NCBI GenBank assembly: GCA_034440115.1
Contig: JAWXBM010000003.1
Coordinates: 1 to 39,556, forward strand
Direction of reading: 5' to 3'
DNA length: 39,556 bases
Source: JAWXBM01 sp034440115
GTDB lineage: Bacteria; Pseudomonadota; Gammaproteobacteria; Xanthomonadales; SZUA-36
Position numbers and translations under genes: made by a program. This document shows positions 25,876-33,912 of this stretch, in pieces (position 1 is the first letter of the stretch; every line of letters starts with the position of its first letter). The notes beneath the pieces were generated by a model. It made no database searches and was not told the DNA's origin. It saw nothing but the letters and a program-made list of their open reading frames with translations.

Positions 25876-26652
25876 CTAATTCCAGCCTCGCAGTTTATAA
25901 ACCACCAACCCCATATACTCGCGAATGGCATCTGATGTCATGGCGAGCGCGTGAGCATCAGGAAAGAAATCCATCGCCGCCAGCTTTCTGGAATCAACCA
26001 CCCGGATGTCTGTGGATACTGGAATCGAATCAATTCCAAGCACCTGAAAAGCCGCAACCGCTCGGGGCATATGTGCGGCTGAAGTTACCAACAATGTTCG
26101 TGTGCAATTTTCTTTCTGCAGAATGGGGGCACTGTAACTGGCATTTTCGTGGGTATTTCTGCTTTGACTTTCCACGACTATCGCTGATTCTGGAACTTCC
26201 CATTCCACCAGTATGTTTTTGATGAGTTCGCCCTCAGAAGGACCAGGTTCTGCCCATGGCTGGTTACCACCTGAGACGACGACCAATGTTGCTTTATGGT
26301 TTTTGTAGAGTTGTGCGGCCTTATAGAGTCGGTCCACGGCCTCCCCCATGTCCGGGTCCACTCTTGGTGACAGCGCTGCTGCCAGGGCACCTCCTAACAA
26401 GACGAGACAGTCTCCCTTGGGAATTTCCGCCAGTTTCTTGACAGGATACTGGCGCTCTAATGTGTAGTACAGGCCAGTTGCAACGTAGGGGGTAGACAAA
26501 CCACACAACAAGACAAGGCTAGAAAGCATTAAAACAGTGCCCGCAGTAGTTTTTCCGCGATGTATCAAAATCAGAGCAACGAGGCAAAGAAGCAACAGTG
26601 CTGCAAGCGGCATGAATAGGGGAGGGATAAGTTTTGAAGCGTATGCGTACAT
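25876..26652 (-). CDS. DUF218/YdcF-ElyC-like membrane protein
   Basis: 258-residue protein with two N-terminal hydrophobic segments (PLFMPLAALLLLCLVALILI and a second at TVLMLSSLVLLCG) and a DUF218 domain with GDCLVLLGGALA, VVVSGGNQ, ESQSRNTHENASY and LVTSAAHMPRAV. SanA/ElyC/YdcF relatives act on cell envelope processes. The ATG at 26652 lies 7 bp after the stop of the upstream methyltransferase, suggesting translational linkage; a longer frame runs into that gene. It is the last gene of a minus-strand operon headed by the lasso kinase. Whether it belongs to the lasso pathway is uncertain. Confidence 0.8.
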   Translation of the reverse strand: MYAYASKLIPPLFMPLAALLLLCLVALILIHRGKTTAGTVLMLSSLVLLCGLSTPYVATGLYYTLERQYPVKKLAEIPKGDCLVLLGGALAAALSPRVDPDMGEAVDRLYKAAQLYKNHKATLVVVSGGNQPWAEPGPSEGELIKNILVEWEVPESAIVVESQSRNTHENASYSAPILQKENCTRTLLVTSAAHMPRAVAAFQVLGIDSIPVSTDIRVVDSRKLAAMDFFPDAHALAMTSDAIREYMGLVVYKLRGWN

Positions 26653-26659
26653 AAATCGG

Positions 26660-27355
26660 CTATTTTCGACCCAACCCACACCAGTTGGTATCAAACCGCC
26701 GCTCTTGGGCATGGAAATACGGCCCCAGCACTTCATCGAAAAAAGAGTATGGCGGTGTCGTCAAATTATGAACTCCTCCCACATCGAAAAAGGACCATTT
26801 GAGCCAATCGTCCGTTCGCTTAAACACACGAAATATGGAGCTTGCCGCCCTGTGTGTTGTATTCCAGGTGCTGGCCAGTTGGCCGTCACCGACTTCCAAT
26901 ATCAGGTTACCCCCGGGTTTCAGCCAAGCCACCATCTGTTTACAGAATTGCTCGATCATTCCAACATCGTCGAGGTATCCATAGGCCATCCAAAAACTTG
27001 TGACAAGGTCATATTCTGGAATGGGTTCAATTTCCAGCACGTCACCTTGAAGAAATCTACATTCTGGATGGTCGGCGCGCGCGACACTCAATTGTGCCGG
27101 ACTAAGATCCAGCCCTGTTTTCTGGCAAGGCGTACTCACCATGCTGAAATGCCATGCTGTTCCACAACACAGGTCCAGCCAGTTTCCTCCGATATCCAGC
27201 AGCTCATGAATACACTGCAAGTTCCCAAGATTTTTTTTGGTGCATCCTTCATTCCAGTACGTAGGGTAAAAGGCTGCGTATGGCGCATCATATATTTCAA
27301 GTACAGCCTGCTGATAAGACTTCTTCCGGATAATTTTAGGGTTATCGGAAGTCAT
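26660..27355 (-). CDS. Class I SAM methyltransferase
   Basis: 231-residue small-molecule or peptide methyltransferase. The SAM-binding motif I is LDLCCGTAWHFSM (residues 60-72), followed by the acidic GLDLSPAQL loop, GDVLEIEPIPEYDLVTSFWMAYGYL and the LKPGGNLILEV strand. The start at 27355 lies 20 bp after the upstream gene's stop and gives a natural N terminus (MTSDNPKIIR). It lies in an operon with the lasso kinase and a second methyltransferase, so it may modify the peptide, for example by C-terminal or side-chain methylation. The substrate is unproven. Confidence 0.85.
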   Translation of the reverse strand: MTSDNPKIIRKKSYQQAVLEIYDAPYAAFYPTYWNEGCTKKNLGNLQCIHELLDIGGNWLDLCCGTAWHFSMVSTPCQKTGLDLSPAQLSVARADHPECRFLQGDVLEIEPIPEYDLVTSFWMAYGYLDDVGMIEQFCKQMVAWLKPGGNLILEVGDGQLASTWNTTHRAASSIFRVFKRTDDWLKWSFFDVGGVHNLTTPPYSFFDEVLGPYFHAQERRFDTNWCGLGRK

Positions 27356-27375
27356 AAATTCATCCCAAACAGGAA

Positions 27376-29094
27376 TCAAGAGACCGGCACTGATTGTACT
27401 GCTTCGGGTTTCTGCAACCACACCCGGTACATCTCCCGGGTACCGACATAGTGCCTTTCAAAACTCTTCCAATTCTCGAAGCTGCTGAATTCTGGATCAT
27501 CGGGGAACAGTTCTTTGTACTTCCTGTGCAACCCTCGGCCCACATCGAACCCAAGAAAATCGCACCCCAGGCTGCAGATGATGTCTTTAATCTCTGCCAG
27601 CGTGAAACAGTGTTCGTGTGAATGAAAAAGGAAGTCCCGAAACATGCTAAAGCTAAAGAAATCTCTCTCTATAAGAAATTTCCGGATAAGTTTGTAGCGA
27701 TCGTCGTGCAGAATCTCGCTACGCATTCGTTTCATATGTGATGGTGTAGGCGTTAACCCAAGTGCAGCAATACGCCGTCGCACATGCTCGATAGGAAGCC
27801 TTGCAAGCCGACTGTAAACACCTATATGCATCGTTCCACCTGGCAGAAGAACCGACTCGACGTCTCGCCAACCTGCAAACGGGTCTTCCATGCAGTTGAA
27901 TACTCCCACACATTCCACGTGATGGAAACGCTGGTCAAGTGCCGAGAGCTCGGACAAATCTCCGTGTATAAAAGTTACGTTGTTGACTTCAAGTCGCTTT
28001 GCCATTCTTTTTGCAAAGGCAAGACTGGCCAGGCTTAAATCAATTGCCACTACCTCTGCATCCGGGTTTCCACCAGCAATACCAAGCGGTTGCTGCCCCG
28101 TTCCACACCCTGCCACCAGAATGCGAAGTCGTTCTTCCTGGTGAATTAATAATTGGGTTTTCTGCGGCTGGTGTGCCGCTATCCGGGCTTGCAAAGAAGG
28201 AAAAGGCGGACCGCGGTTAAGCCATCGCGGGAACGGATTTTCTTCATACTGCCCCCTGACTTGAATTGAGACCGGATTGGATATCGGACCCAAAGTGGGA
28301 ATTTCATTTTTCAAGAGTTCTTCTTCGAGTGGCTCTACAATCATCCTGGTGATTGCTTCACCCGCCCATTCGTCAAACACCTCAAAAGCCTGGCGGGCAA
28401 TATCACCCGCTGATTTCAGCTTTGAAAGTGGTCGGTACATTGCCAGCACCGCAAATTCTGCTGGGTTAACCGAGATCGCTCCACTGCTTGATTTTGCTTG
28501 GAAAGAATGCTCGAGTTCGCGTACTCGCAGCAGTTCATTTTCTGACTCTTCAAAAATATACTCATTGTTGAAACATTCCATGGCCATGGCCATGGCCAAT
28601 CGAGCGTGTTGATCTGTCCATCCGAATTTGCCAAAGTGGGCGCACAAAAGAAATGCACGCAGTTTTTGCAGGAACGACTCGAAACACTCGTCCGTATTGA
28701 AGGTCTTTTGCAGCACCGCCAAAAACAACCGGTCTTGTCCCAAACGGCCCAACATATCCGGTTCCGCCGCAGGTAATGTTTTTTCGTTTATTCCGTACGC
28801 AAGCTTGATTTGTAAGGTGGCCAGGGGCTCGAGTTGCTGATGATTGACAAAGTCATGCTTGAAAACGATATCCAGCAGTTGCCAAATCTGTTTTCTTGTC
28901 TGAGAAAAATACGCCGCGTCAGAATCATGAATTTCACCGAGCACGTCCAGGCACTTGTTGTGAACCTGGGCATTGTCCGGCCTACTGCTCAGGTCAAGTA
29001 GCAGCTTGTGTATTTGCATTTGCGGCATTTCGATGGGATTGAATTGCTGTGCCTGAGAAACGATTGAACGAGAACGAGATACTACACTCAGCAA
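27376..29094 (-). CDS. Large methyltransferase with helical N-terminal domain
   Basis: 572 residues. Residues 1 to about 270 are helical without a recognised motif. The motif QYEENPFPRW (about 282-291) is typical of TPR-associated methyltransferases. The SAM-binding domain follows, with ILVAGCGTGQQPLGIA (about residue 325), VVAIDLSLASLAFAKRMAKR and LLPGGTMHIGVYS. The last 130 residues are a family-specific tail. The start is a TTG at 29094 overlapping the kinase stop by 7 bp; ATG 29028 (MPQMQIHKLL) is a plausible alternative. Located directly after the lasso kinase, it is a likely tailoring enzyme, but its target is unknown. Confidence 0.8.
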   Translation of the reverse strand: MLSVVSRSRSIVSQAQQFNPIEMPQMQIHKLLLDLSSRPDNAQVHNKCLDVLGEIHDSDAAYFSQTRKQIWQLLDIVFKHDFVNHQQLEPLATLQIKLAYGINEKTLPAAEPDMLGRLGQDRLFLAVLQKTFNTDECFESFLQKLRAFLLCAHFGKFGWTDQHARLAMAMAMECFNNEYIFEESENELLRVRELEHSFQAKSSSGAISVNPAEFAVLAMYRPLSKLKSAGDIARQAFEVFDEWAGEAITRMIVEPLEEELLKNEIPTLGPISNPVSIQVRGQYEENPFPRWLNRGPPFPSLQARIAAHQPQKTQLLIHQEERLRILVAGCGTGQQPLGIAGGNPDAEVVAIDLSLASLAFAKRMAKRLEVNNVTFIHGDLSELSALDQRFHHVECVGVFNCMEDPFAGWRDVESVLLPGGTMHIGVYSRLARLPIEHVRRRIAALGLTPTPSHMKRMRSEILHDDRYKLIRKFLIERDFFSFSMFRDFLFHSHEHCFTLAEIKDIICSLGCDFLGFDVGRGLHRKYKELFPDDPEFSSFENWKSFERHYVGTREMYRVWLQKPEAVQSVPVS

Positions 29095-30017
29095 TTCATC
29101 GAAGACAGAGGTTCACGCGATGGCCGCTTCAACCCTTCGATAATTGTCTGGTAAACCAATGGAAGCTGATGAAGATCCCGTGGTATGAAGACACGGTACA
29201 TCGGTATTCGGCTCGCCATCAAACCTGTAGGTCCAATAACACCCTGTGTTGGGTCATCGGTTCGAAACAATGTGAACGCTGACAAGGTCTCAAATCGTTC
29301 ACGTCCTGGTATGGGTTCAACTGCAATTGGCGTGCCTGGCTCCTCCGGTTGCAGCAGGATTGCAGCCTTGATCGGTAACGGCTTTTCTGCAGACCGAATT
29401 GCGCGCACTCCAAGGTCTTCGAACTTCCTGTACGGACGATACCGGTCATGCGACGTGGCTGCCCAGAAACGTTCACCTTCAAGCCTGACCATCACCTTAT
29501 CATCAGCAAGCAGGTCGTGTCCCATCTGAAGAAAGTGTGCGGCAAGGGTCGACTTCCCACCCATGGAAGGAGCCATGATAAGCATGGCTTCCCCCTCTAC
29601 CTCAACAGCTGCGGCATGAAAAAAGTGCAATCCATTCATGAAGCTCAAATACATCGGCAAGACGACATGGATGAACCAGAATGGCACCAAGTGAATTTCA
29701 CCGGGTTTCACTGGCTGGTAACTGATGACACCCGTTCCACCGTGGCCAAAAAAGCTGACTGCACCCTCAACTTCCAACACCCATGCGCCCCTGTAGTCAG
29801 CCACGGGAGTCAGGCTTTCGCTGCGCATGATTACCCTTCTACCATGTGTCGTGGCCGGACTCATTACCACCGGCAGATCCGCATCAGGAAATGGGCAATC
29901 ACTACGATGCAGACGGAGGCAATCACCTTCTCCTGCACACAATCCGCTACTTTCCTCAATTCCGCCCAAGTGAATATCAGAAGCAATTGGGCAGTCATAT
30001 AGTCGATATTTGAACAT
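29088..30017 (-). CDS. HPr kinase-like lasso peptide kinase
   Basis: 309 residues with the HprK fold: an HAAAVEVEGEAMLI strand leads into Walker A APSMGGKST (149-157), then DLLADDKVMV with the paired Asp 172-173 that corresponds to HprK. It is shorter than HprK at the C terminus and lacks its N-terminal regulatory context. Related enzymes in lasso clusters (ThcoK, PadeK) phosphorylate the C-terminal serine of the precursor. The precursor at 31635 ends in Ser, so that role fits. It heads the minus-strand operon kinase-methyltransferase-methyltransferase-DUF218, divergent from the 359-residue unknown gene. Confidence 0.85.
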   Translation of the reverse strand: MFKYRLYDCPIASDIHLGGIEESSGLCAGEGDCLRLHRSDCPFPDADLPVVMSPATTHGRRVIMRSESLTPVADYRGAWVLEVEGAVSFFGHGGTGVISYQPVKPGEIHLVPFWFIHVVLPMYLSFMNGLHFFHAAAVEVEGEAMLIMAPSMGGKSTLAAHFLQMGHDLLADDKVMVRLEGERFWAATSHDRYRPYRKFEDLGVRAIRSAEKPLPIKAAILLQPEEPGTPIAVEPIPGRERFETLSAFTLFRTDDPTQGVIGPTGLMASRIPMYRVFIPRDLHQLPLVYQTIIEGLKRPSREPLSSMNC

Positions 30018-30102
30018 AAACGTATTCTAACCTTTACATTCAACTTGAGTCTTCTCGAGTACACTGTCAAATCTTCAAACTGTAATCACATAAAATCCTT
30101 TC

Positions 30103-31182
30103 ATGACTTCACGCACTCAGTGCCTTAACGAATCTTTTGCGTTGATCAAGCCGAAGCTGCCTCAATCGTTCCTCAATGAGGGGAACGTGCAACGCATGGA
30201 GGCCATTGCAAAACAATTGCCTCCCATTCACAGGGCGGGGTTCGAGTACCAATTTTCACACCCCGAACGTGGACTGGATTTCCAGCAGGGAATTCTGACA
30301 ACTGCCAATGACTATTCCCGACTTACCTGGAAATCCGGTACAGATGTCACGAGCTTCCTGGGCCCGATCCAAAAAATGAGTTTTGAGGCTTTAAGAGAAA
30401 ATTCCACCATCAGTCAGTGCATCAAGCAGATTTGGCTGGAGTTTGACAGTGGACTGGTAACTGCATTGAAATCACCCTCTGTATTCCTGGGGCTTCAATA
30501 CCCTTTGACACAATCGCCACTTGCATGCGATGGAGTCCGCGATGCATACCGTATGCTGACCGGCAGGCCAATGTGCACAGAAACCGCCCTGACGATGGGC
30601 GAAATTCTGAGAGTTGCCACAGAATTGAAGGGCGTCAGTCATGCGGGATTCATGTTGGGGCGCAAACATGAAGGCCTGAGATTGGTCTTGCCCATTTGCA
30701 GCAAGCCCGACAGCATCCGCCTACTGTTCGGCCAACTGAAACCCCAGAACGAATTCGCCTCAGTTGAGCATGTATACGAACAAGTCAGGAATACCTTTCC
30801 AGATATTCGTCTGTGCATCGATATTCATCGCAATCAAATCTTTGCTACCAGTTTGGAATGTTTTTTTCGCCCCATGGAACCAGATTCCAACATCGAAGCA
30901 AATGAAAAAGCTGCTCTAAAACAGTTAGTGGATATCGGACTTTGTTCCAGCGGAGAACGGGATGCACTGCTTGGCTGGGTGGGAGAGCTATTCCCACAAA
31001 CACATATAAATAATTGGCCGGAAGATTTGATATTGACCTCACTGACGGCGCCCGAAAACCATTTCAGCCGAATTGAAACCGGTCTAAGCCACATCAAAGT
31101 CAATGCACAGACTTCACAACAAACACACGCTAAAGTCTATTTCGGATACCGGGAGTCCTGCCTGGTAAGAAATCAGAAGTGA
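30103..31182 (+). CDS. Unrecognised 359-residue protein of the lasso cluster
   Basis: I do not recognise this family. The 359 residues have no signal peptide or membrane helix. Strand-like segments (GLRLVLPIC, IRLCIDIHRNQIFATSLECFF) alternate with helices. The CIDIHRNQ...SLECFF pattern looks like a repeated beta unit with a conserved acidic residue. It does not show the Cys/His/Asp signature of the lasso leader peptidase, nor a nucleotide, SAM or iron-binding motif. It lies alone on the plus strand between the divergent kinase and the Nif11-like gene. By position it is a candidate tailoring, immunity or scaffold protein. Confidence 0.75.
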   Translation: MTSRTQCLNESFALIKPKLPQSFLNEGNVQRMEAIAKQLPPIHRAGFEYQFSHPERGLDFQQGILTTANDYSRLTWKSGTDVTSFLGPIQKMSFEALRENSTISQCIKQIWLEFDSGLVTALKSPSVFLGLQYPLTQSPLACDGVRDAYRMLTGRPMCTETALTMGEILRVATELKGVSHAGFMLGRKHEGLRLVLPICSKPDSIRLLFGQLKPQNEFASVEHVYEQVRNTFPDIRLCIDIHRNQIFATSLECFFRPMEPDSNIEANEKAALKQLVDIGLCSSGERDALLGWVGELFPQTHINNWPEDLILTSLTAPENHFSRIETGLSHIKVNAQTSQQTHAKVYFGYRESCLVRNQK

Positions 31183-31206
31183 ACGTCGATCAAAAATCAC
31201 GGCAGT

Positions 31207-31422
31207 TCAATCTTTTCCCAGGCTCTGCCAACGCATATTCCAGTCATAAACAAAAGCGAGCCTCAGATCGTGTTCTGAAAACTCAAGCCCTTGCGTTTTA
31301 GCATGCTCAATCAGATCGTTCAGTGACTGATAATTCGGAGACAATTTGGCATCAGTCTGGCATGCCAGGTCCGCACGGATCTTTTTAATGAACTCCAAGG
31401 CACACTGAATTGTCATCAGCAT
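31207..31422 (-). CDS. Nif11-like small protein
   Basis: 71 residues. The body (MTIQCALEFIKKIRADL, then LNDLIEHAKTQGLEFSEHDLRLAF, then DWNMRW) matches the Nif11 domain pattern: a helix with ALEFI, a short gap, LxxLIxxAxxxGxxFxxxDL, and the final WxMRW tail seen in proteobacterial members. Nif11 domains serve as RiPP leaders in other systems. This one has almost no tail after the domain, so it is not an obvious precursor and may be a regulator or adaptor. The start may be ATG 31422 or 31416. It is convergent with the 359-residue gene. Confidence 0.65.
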   Translation of the reverse strand: MLMTIQCALEFIKKIRADLACQTDAKLSPNYQSLNDLIEHAKTQGLEFSEHDLRLAFVYDWNMRWQSLGKD

Positions 31423-31571
31423 GGCCGTAACTTTGAGGTGAGGTGATTCATGGCTCAGTATTGCAAATTTCCACTTTATCCACTAGTCTTCGCTCGATTA
31501 CATGCTGGTTCATTAAGGATTTTTTACATCTGACTTCCCAACGGATTCTAAAAGTATTCTTTCGTTCTTTA

Positions 31572-31602
31572 TTGACGGAAGAACGCCGAATAAGGGTACA
31601 AT
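31572..31602 (+). promoter_or_regulatory. Putative promoter of the lasso precursor
   Basis: TTGACG (31572-31577) and TACAAT (31597-31602) precede the precursor gene. The spacer is 19 bases, longer than ideal. A start site near 31610 would leave a leader of about 25 nt. No competing pair looks better. Confidence 0.4.
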
Positions 31603-31634
31603 AACCCACAGCTTGGTCAAGGGTGTCTGGAATT

Positions 31635-31832
31635 ATGAGTAAAAAAGCGGACAAAATGGAACTGGATGTTGTTTGTCAGGGGGAACCCCTCCCCAAGCCT
31701 GCGAATCGCAAAAAATATTTAAGCCCCTCTTTGACGCAATACGGTCGAATGTCTGAACTGACCCAAGCCGGTGGTGGGCCCGGACCGAACGATGGCGACT
31801 ATCAGGTTGGCACGCCAATCAAACCATCTTAA
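31635..31832 (+). CDS. Lasso peptide precursor
   Basis: 65-residue precursor. Residues 28-43 carry the lasso leader signature: Y28-x2-P31-x-L33-x3-G37, then L42-T43, with Thr at the penultimate leader position. Cleavage after Q44 would give a 21-residue core beginning AGGGPGPND and ending GTPIKPS. Residue 1 of the core could form a macrolactam with D9, a nine-residue ring. An alternative core starting at G46 would give an eight-residue ring. The C-terminal residue is Ser, the site used by HprK-like lasso kinases. ATG 31635 is preferred over a GTG at 31623. The macrolactam synthetase gene follows 130 bp downstream. Confidence 0.85.
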   Translation: MSKKADKMELDVVCQGEPLPKPANRKKYLSPSLTQYGRMSELTQAGGGPGPNDGDYQVGTPIKPS

Positions 31833-31962
31833 GCATTAAGCTGCATCGGGCTGTCAGAACGAATCATCCGCTCCGGTCAAGAAGCGCGATTCACTCAAGA
31901 TTTTGTTCCGCAGCGCACCTAGCCATTCTCCTAAATCCTGATTTGTTTGATACACCCGTCTA

Positions 31963-33912
31963 ATGAAAGAGTTTTTTGGGGTTGTGGCGCTTGATTCTAA
32001 AAGTGTTGAACTATCCCGCATTGCGCAACTGATCAGTTCCAATCCGAGACTAGATTCTTTTCAGGTAAGCACAGTCTGTAAAGACAATATTGCGCTTTCC
32101 CTCATTGCTCATGCCGGAACTTCAACCAGCAAACAGGCTTCAACGCCAATATCGCATGGAAATTGCGTACTCACTGGTAAATTAAGACTGGACAATAGAG
32201 AACAGGTTCTGACCAAGTTGGCAGTCGATAAAACACTGTGGGATAGAACTTCAGATGCCCTACTGATTCTGAAAGCTTATCTAAAATGGGGTGAACGGTG
32301 TGCTGGTGAACTCATCGGGGATTTTTCTTTCGCCATCTGGAACCGCCAAACGCGGGATTTGTTCATTTGCCGGGACCCATTCGGCACGGCTGAGGTCTTT
32401 TACTTCTTCCAGGGTGAGTATTTTATTTTTTCGTCCTCACTGGCCTTTTTGCTGAACCATGCCAAGGCTCCCAGGAATCCGAACCCGCTTGCGATTGCAC
32501 TGAGCATGTTCGCTGTGAAACGGGCAGATGGAAGCATGACCACTTACAAAGACATCAGCCAGATTCCGTCTGCCCATTATCTTGTTCTACAAAATCGCAG
32601 AGTCAAACTCAGTCAATATTGGTCGCTGGACAGCATACCCTCCGTTCGCTATCCGAAAGATGACGACTACATTGATGCATTTCGTGAATGCTTTAGCACT
32701 GCAGTAAGGGGCAGGGTTGAATCAGAAAGAAAGGTTGGGATTACCTTGAGCGGCGGTCTGGATTCTGGAGCTGTCGCCAGTGTAGCGGCAAGGCAGCTGG
32801 GTGCCGTCGACCGGCAATTACATTCATTCACTTCTGTCCCGGCATTCGATGTTGAAGCGCTTGCGTCTGAAAAAATGTGCTGCGATGAAGGCCCACTCGC
32901 AAGTGCTACCGCAAAGTACATACAGCACACCCGTCATACGCTTACCTCCAGCCGTGATATCTCACCAATACAAGGTCTCAAACGAGCTTTGGAATTGGTC
33001 CATCAGCCGCTGGTAGCTGCATCCAATTGCTTTTGGCTCGTTTCGATCTATCAGGAGATGCAAGCCTGTGGAATTAACGTCGTTTTGAGTGGCCAATACG
33101 GCAATGCAACGATATCGTGGGCTGGAAACCCGTCCAAACAGTTCAGGGAGTTGATATCCCAAGGCAAATTTTCCAGGTGCTGGAGCGAAGTTCAGGCATA
33201 CAAACAGGCGAATGACTTGCCGAATTCTGCATTATTCAGACAGTTGATGGCCGCACTCCTGATACCGCAAGCCGTCCTCGAGTACCGGCGCTATCGTGCC
33301 GCGGGATCAACAGCTTGGCAATCAACGCCTCTGAAAGCTGATCTTGCACGCCACTTGAAACTTGACTCTTTACTGTACGAGCAAGGCGCGTACACTTTCT
33401 CGGCATTGAATCCGGATTTTCGCAAGTTTCTCCTTCCCGTAGGGATCTTTTCAGGAACCTCGGTTAGTGCCAGATTGGCTGCAGGTTTTGGTCTTGACTT
33501 GCGTGACCCAACCACGGACAAGCGTCTAATTGAGTTTTGTTGGGGAATCCCGGAAGAACAGTACATCAAACTGGGACAACGACGGTTATTAATCCGAAGG
33601 GCAATGCAAGGCCACCTCCCCAACCGCGTTTTAAACAACAACAAATTCGGTCTTCAAGCAGCAGACCTGATTTGGCGTTTACGAGCAAGTTCATCTGAAG
33701 TAGAAAGCGAGTTGAGTCTCGCAAGGCAATCCCCGTTATGCCTTGAGTACCTGGATATTGCCCGAATGAACCAGTCTTTCCAGGATTTACAGAAAAAAAG
33801 TGACTACCGCACCACCTTACAAGCCAGCCATATCCTCATGCGAGGCTTGTCGGTGGCCATTTTTCTTCGGAGTTTTGAAAGGTCATCACGGGAACAATTA
33901 GCTTTCAACTGA
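31963..33912 (+). CDS. Lasso macrolactam synthetase (asparagine synthetase-like)
   Basis: 649 residues with an N-terminal GATase2-like domain that lacks the catalytic Cys2 and an asparagine-synthase domain with the PP-loop SGGLDSG at 263-269. In lasso pathways (McjC, LarC) this enzyme adenylates the ring Asp or Glu and closes the macrolactam on the core N terminus. Residues DPFGTAEVFYF and DLRDPTTDKRLIEF are typical of the family. It follows the precursor on the same strand, and its 3' end overlaps by 15 bp the convergent 2OG oxygenase gene. Confidence 0.92.
   Translation: MKEFFGVVALDSKSVELSRIAQLISSNPRLDSFQVSTVCKDNIALSLIAHAGTSTSKQASTPISHGNCVLTGKLRLDNREQVLTKLAVDKTLWDRTSDALLILKAYLKWGERCAGELIGDFSFAIWNRQTRDLFICRDPFGTAEVFYFFQGEYFIFSSSLAFLLNHAKAPRNPNPLAIALSMFAVKRADGSMTTYKDISQIPSAHYLVLQNRRVKLSQYWSLDSIPSVRYPKDDDYIDAFRECFSTAVRGRVESERKVGITLSGGLDSGAVASVAARQLGAVDRQLHSFTSVPAFDVEALASEKMCCDEGPLASATAKYIQHTRHTLTSSRDISPIQGLKRALELVHQPLVAASNCFWLVSIYQEMQACGINVVLSGQYGNATISWAGNPSKQFRELISQGKFSRCWSEVQAYKQANDLPNSALFRQLMAALLIPQAVLEYRRYRAAGSTAWQSTPLKADLARHLKLDSLLYEQGAYTFSALNPDFRKFLLPVGIFSGTSVSARLAAGFGLDLRDPTTDKRLIEFCWGIPEEQYIKLGQRRLLIRRAMQGHLPNRVLNNNKFGLQAADLIWRLRASSSEVESELSLARQSPLCLEYLDIARMNQSFQDLQKKSDYRTTLQASHILMRGLSVAIFLRSFERSSREQLAFN

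Noticed and set aside
26537..27451. A 304-codon plus-strand frame across the methyltransferase and DUF218 genes
   Set aside because: The minus-strand frames have SAM-binding and DUF218 motifs; the plus frame has none.
30018..30102. Clear divergent promoters between the kinase and the 359-residue gene
   Set aside because: TTGACA is present on the minus strand, but no good -10 sits at 16-18 bases.
30103..31182. The 359-residue protein as the missing lasso B2 peptidase
   Set aside because: It lacks the Cys, His and Asp pattern and length of transglutaminase-like lasso peptidases.
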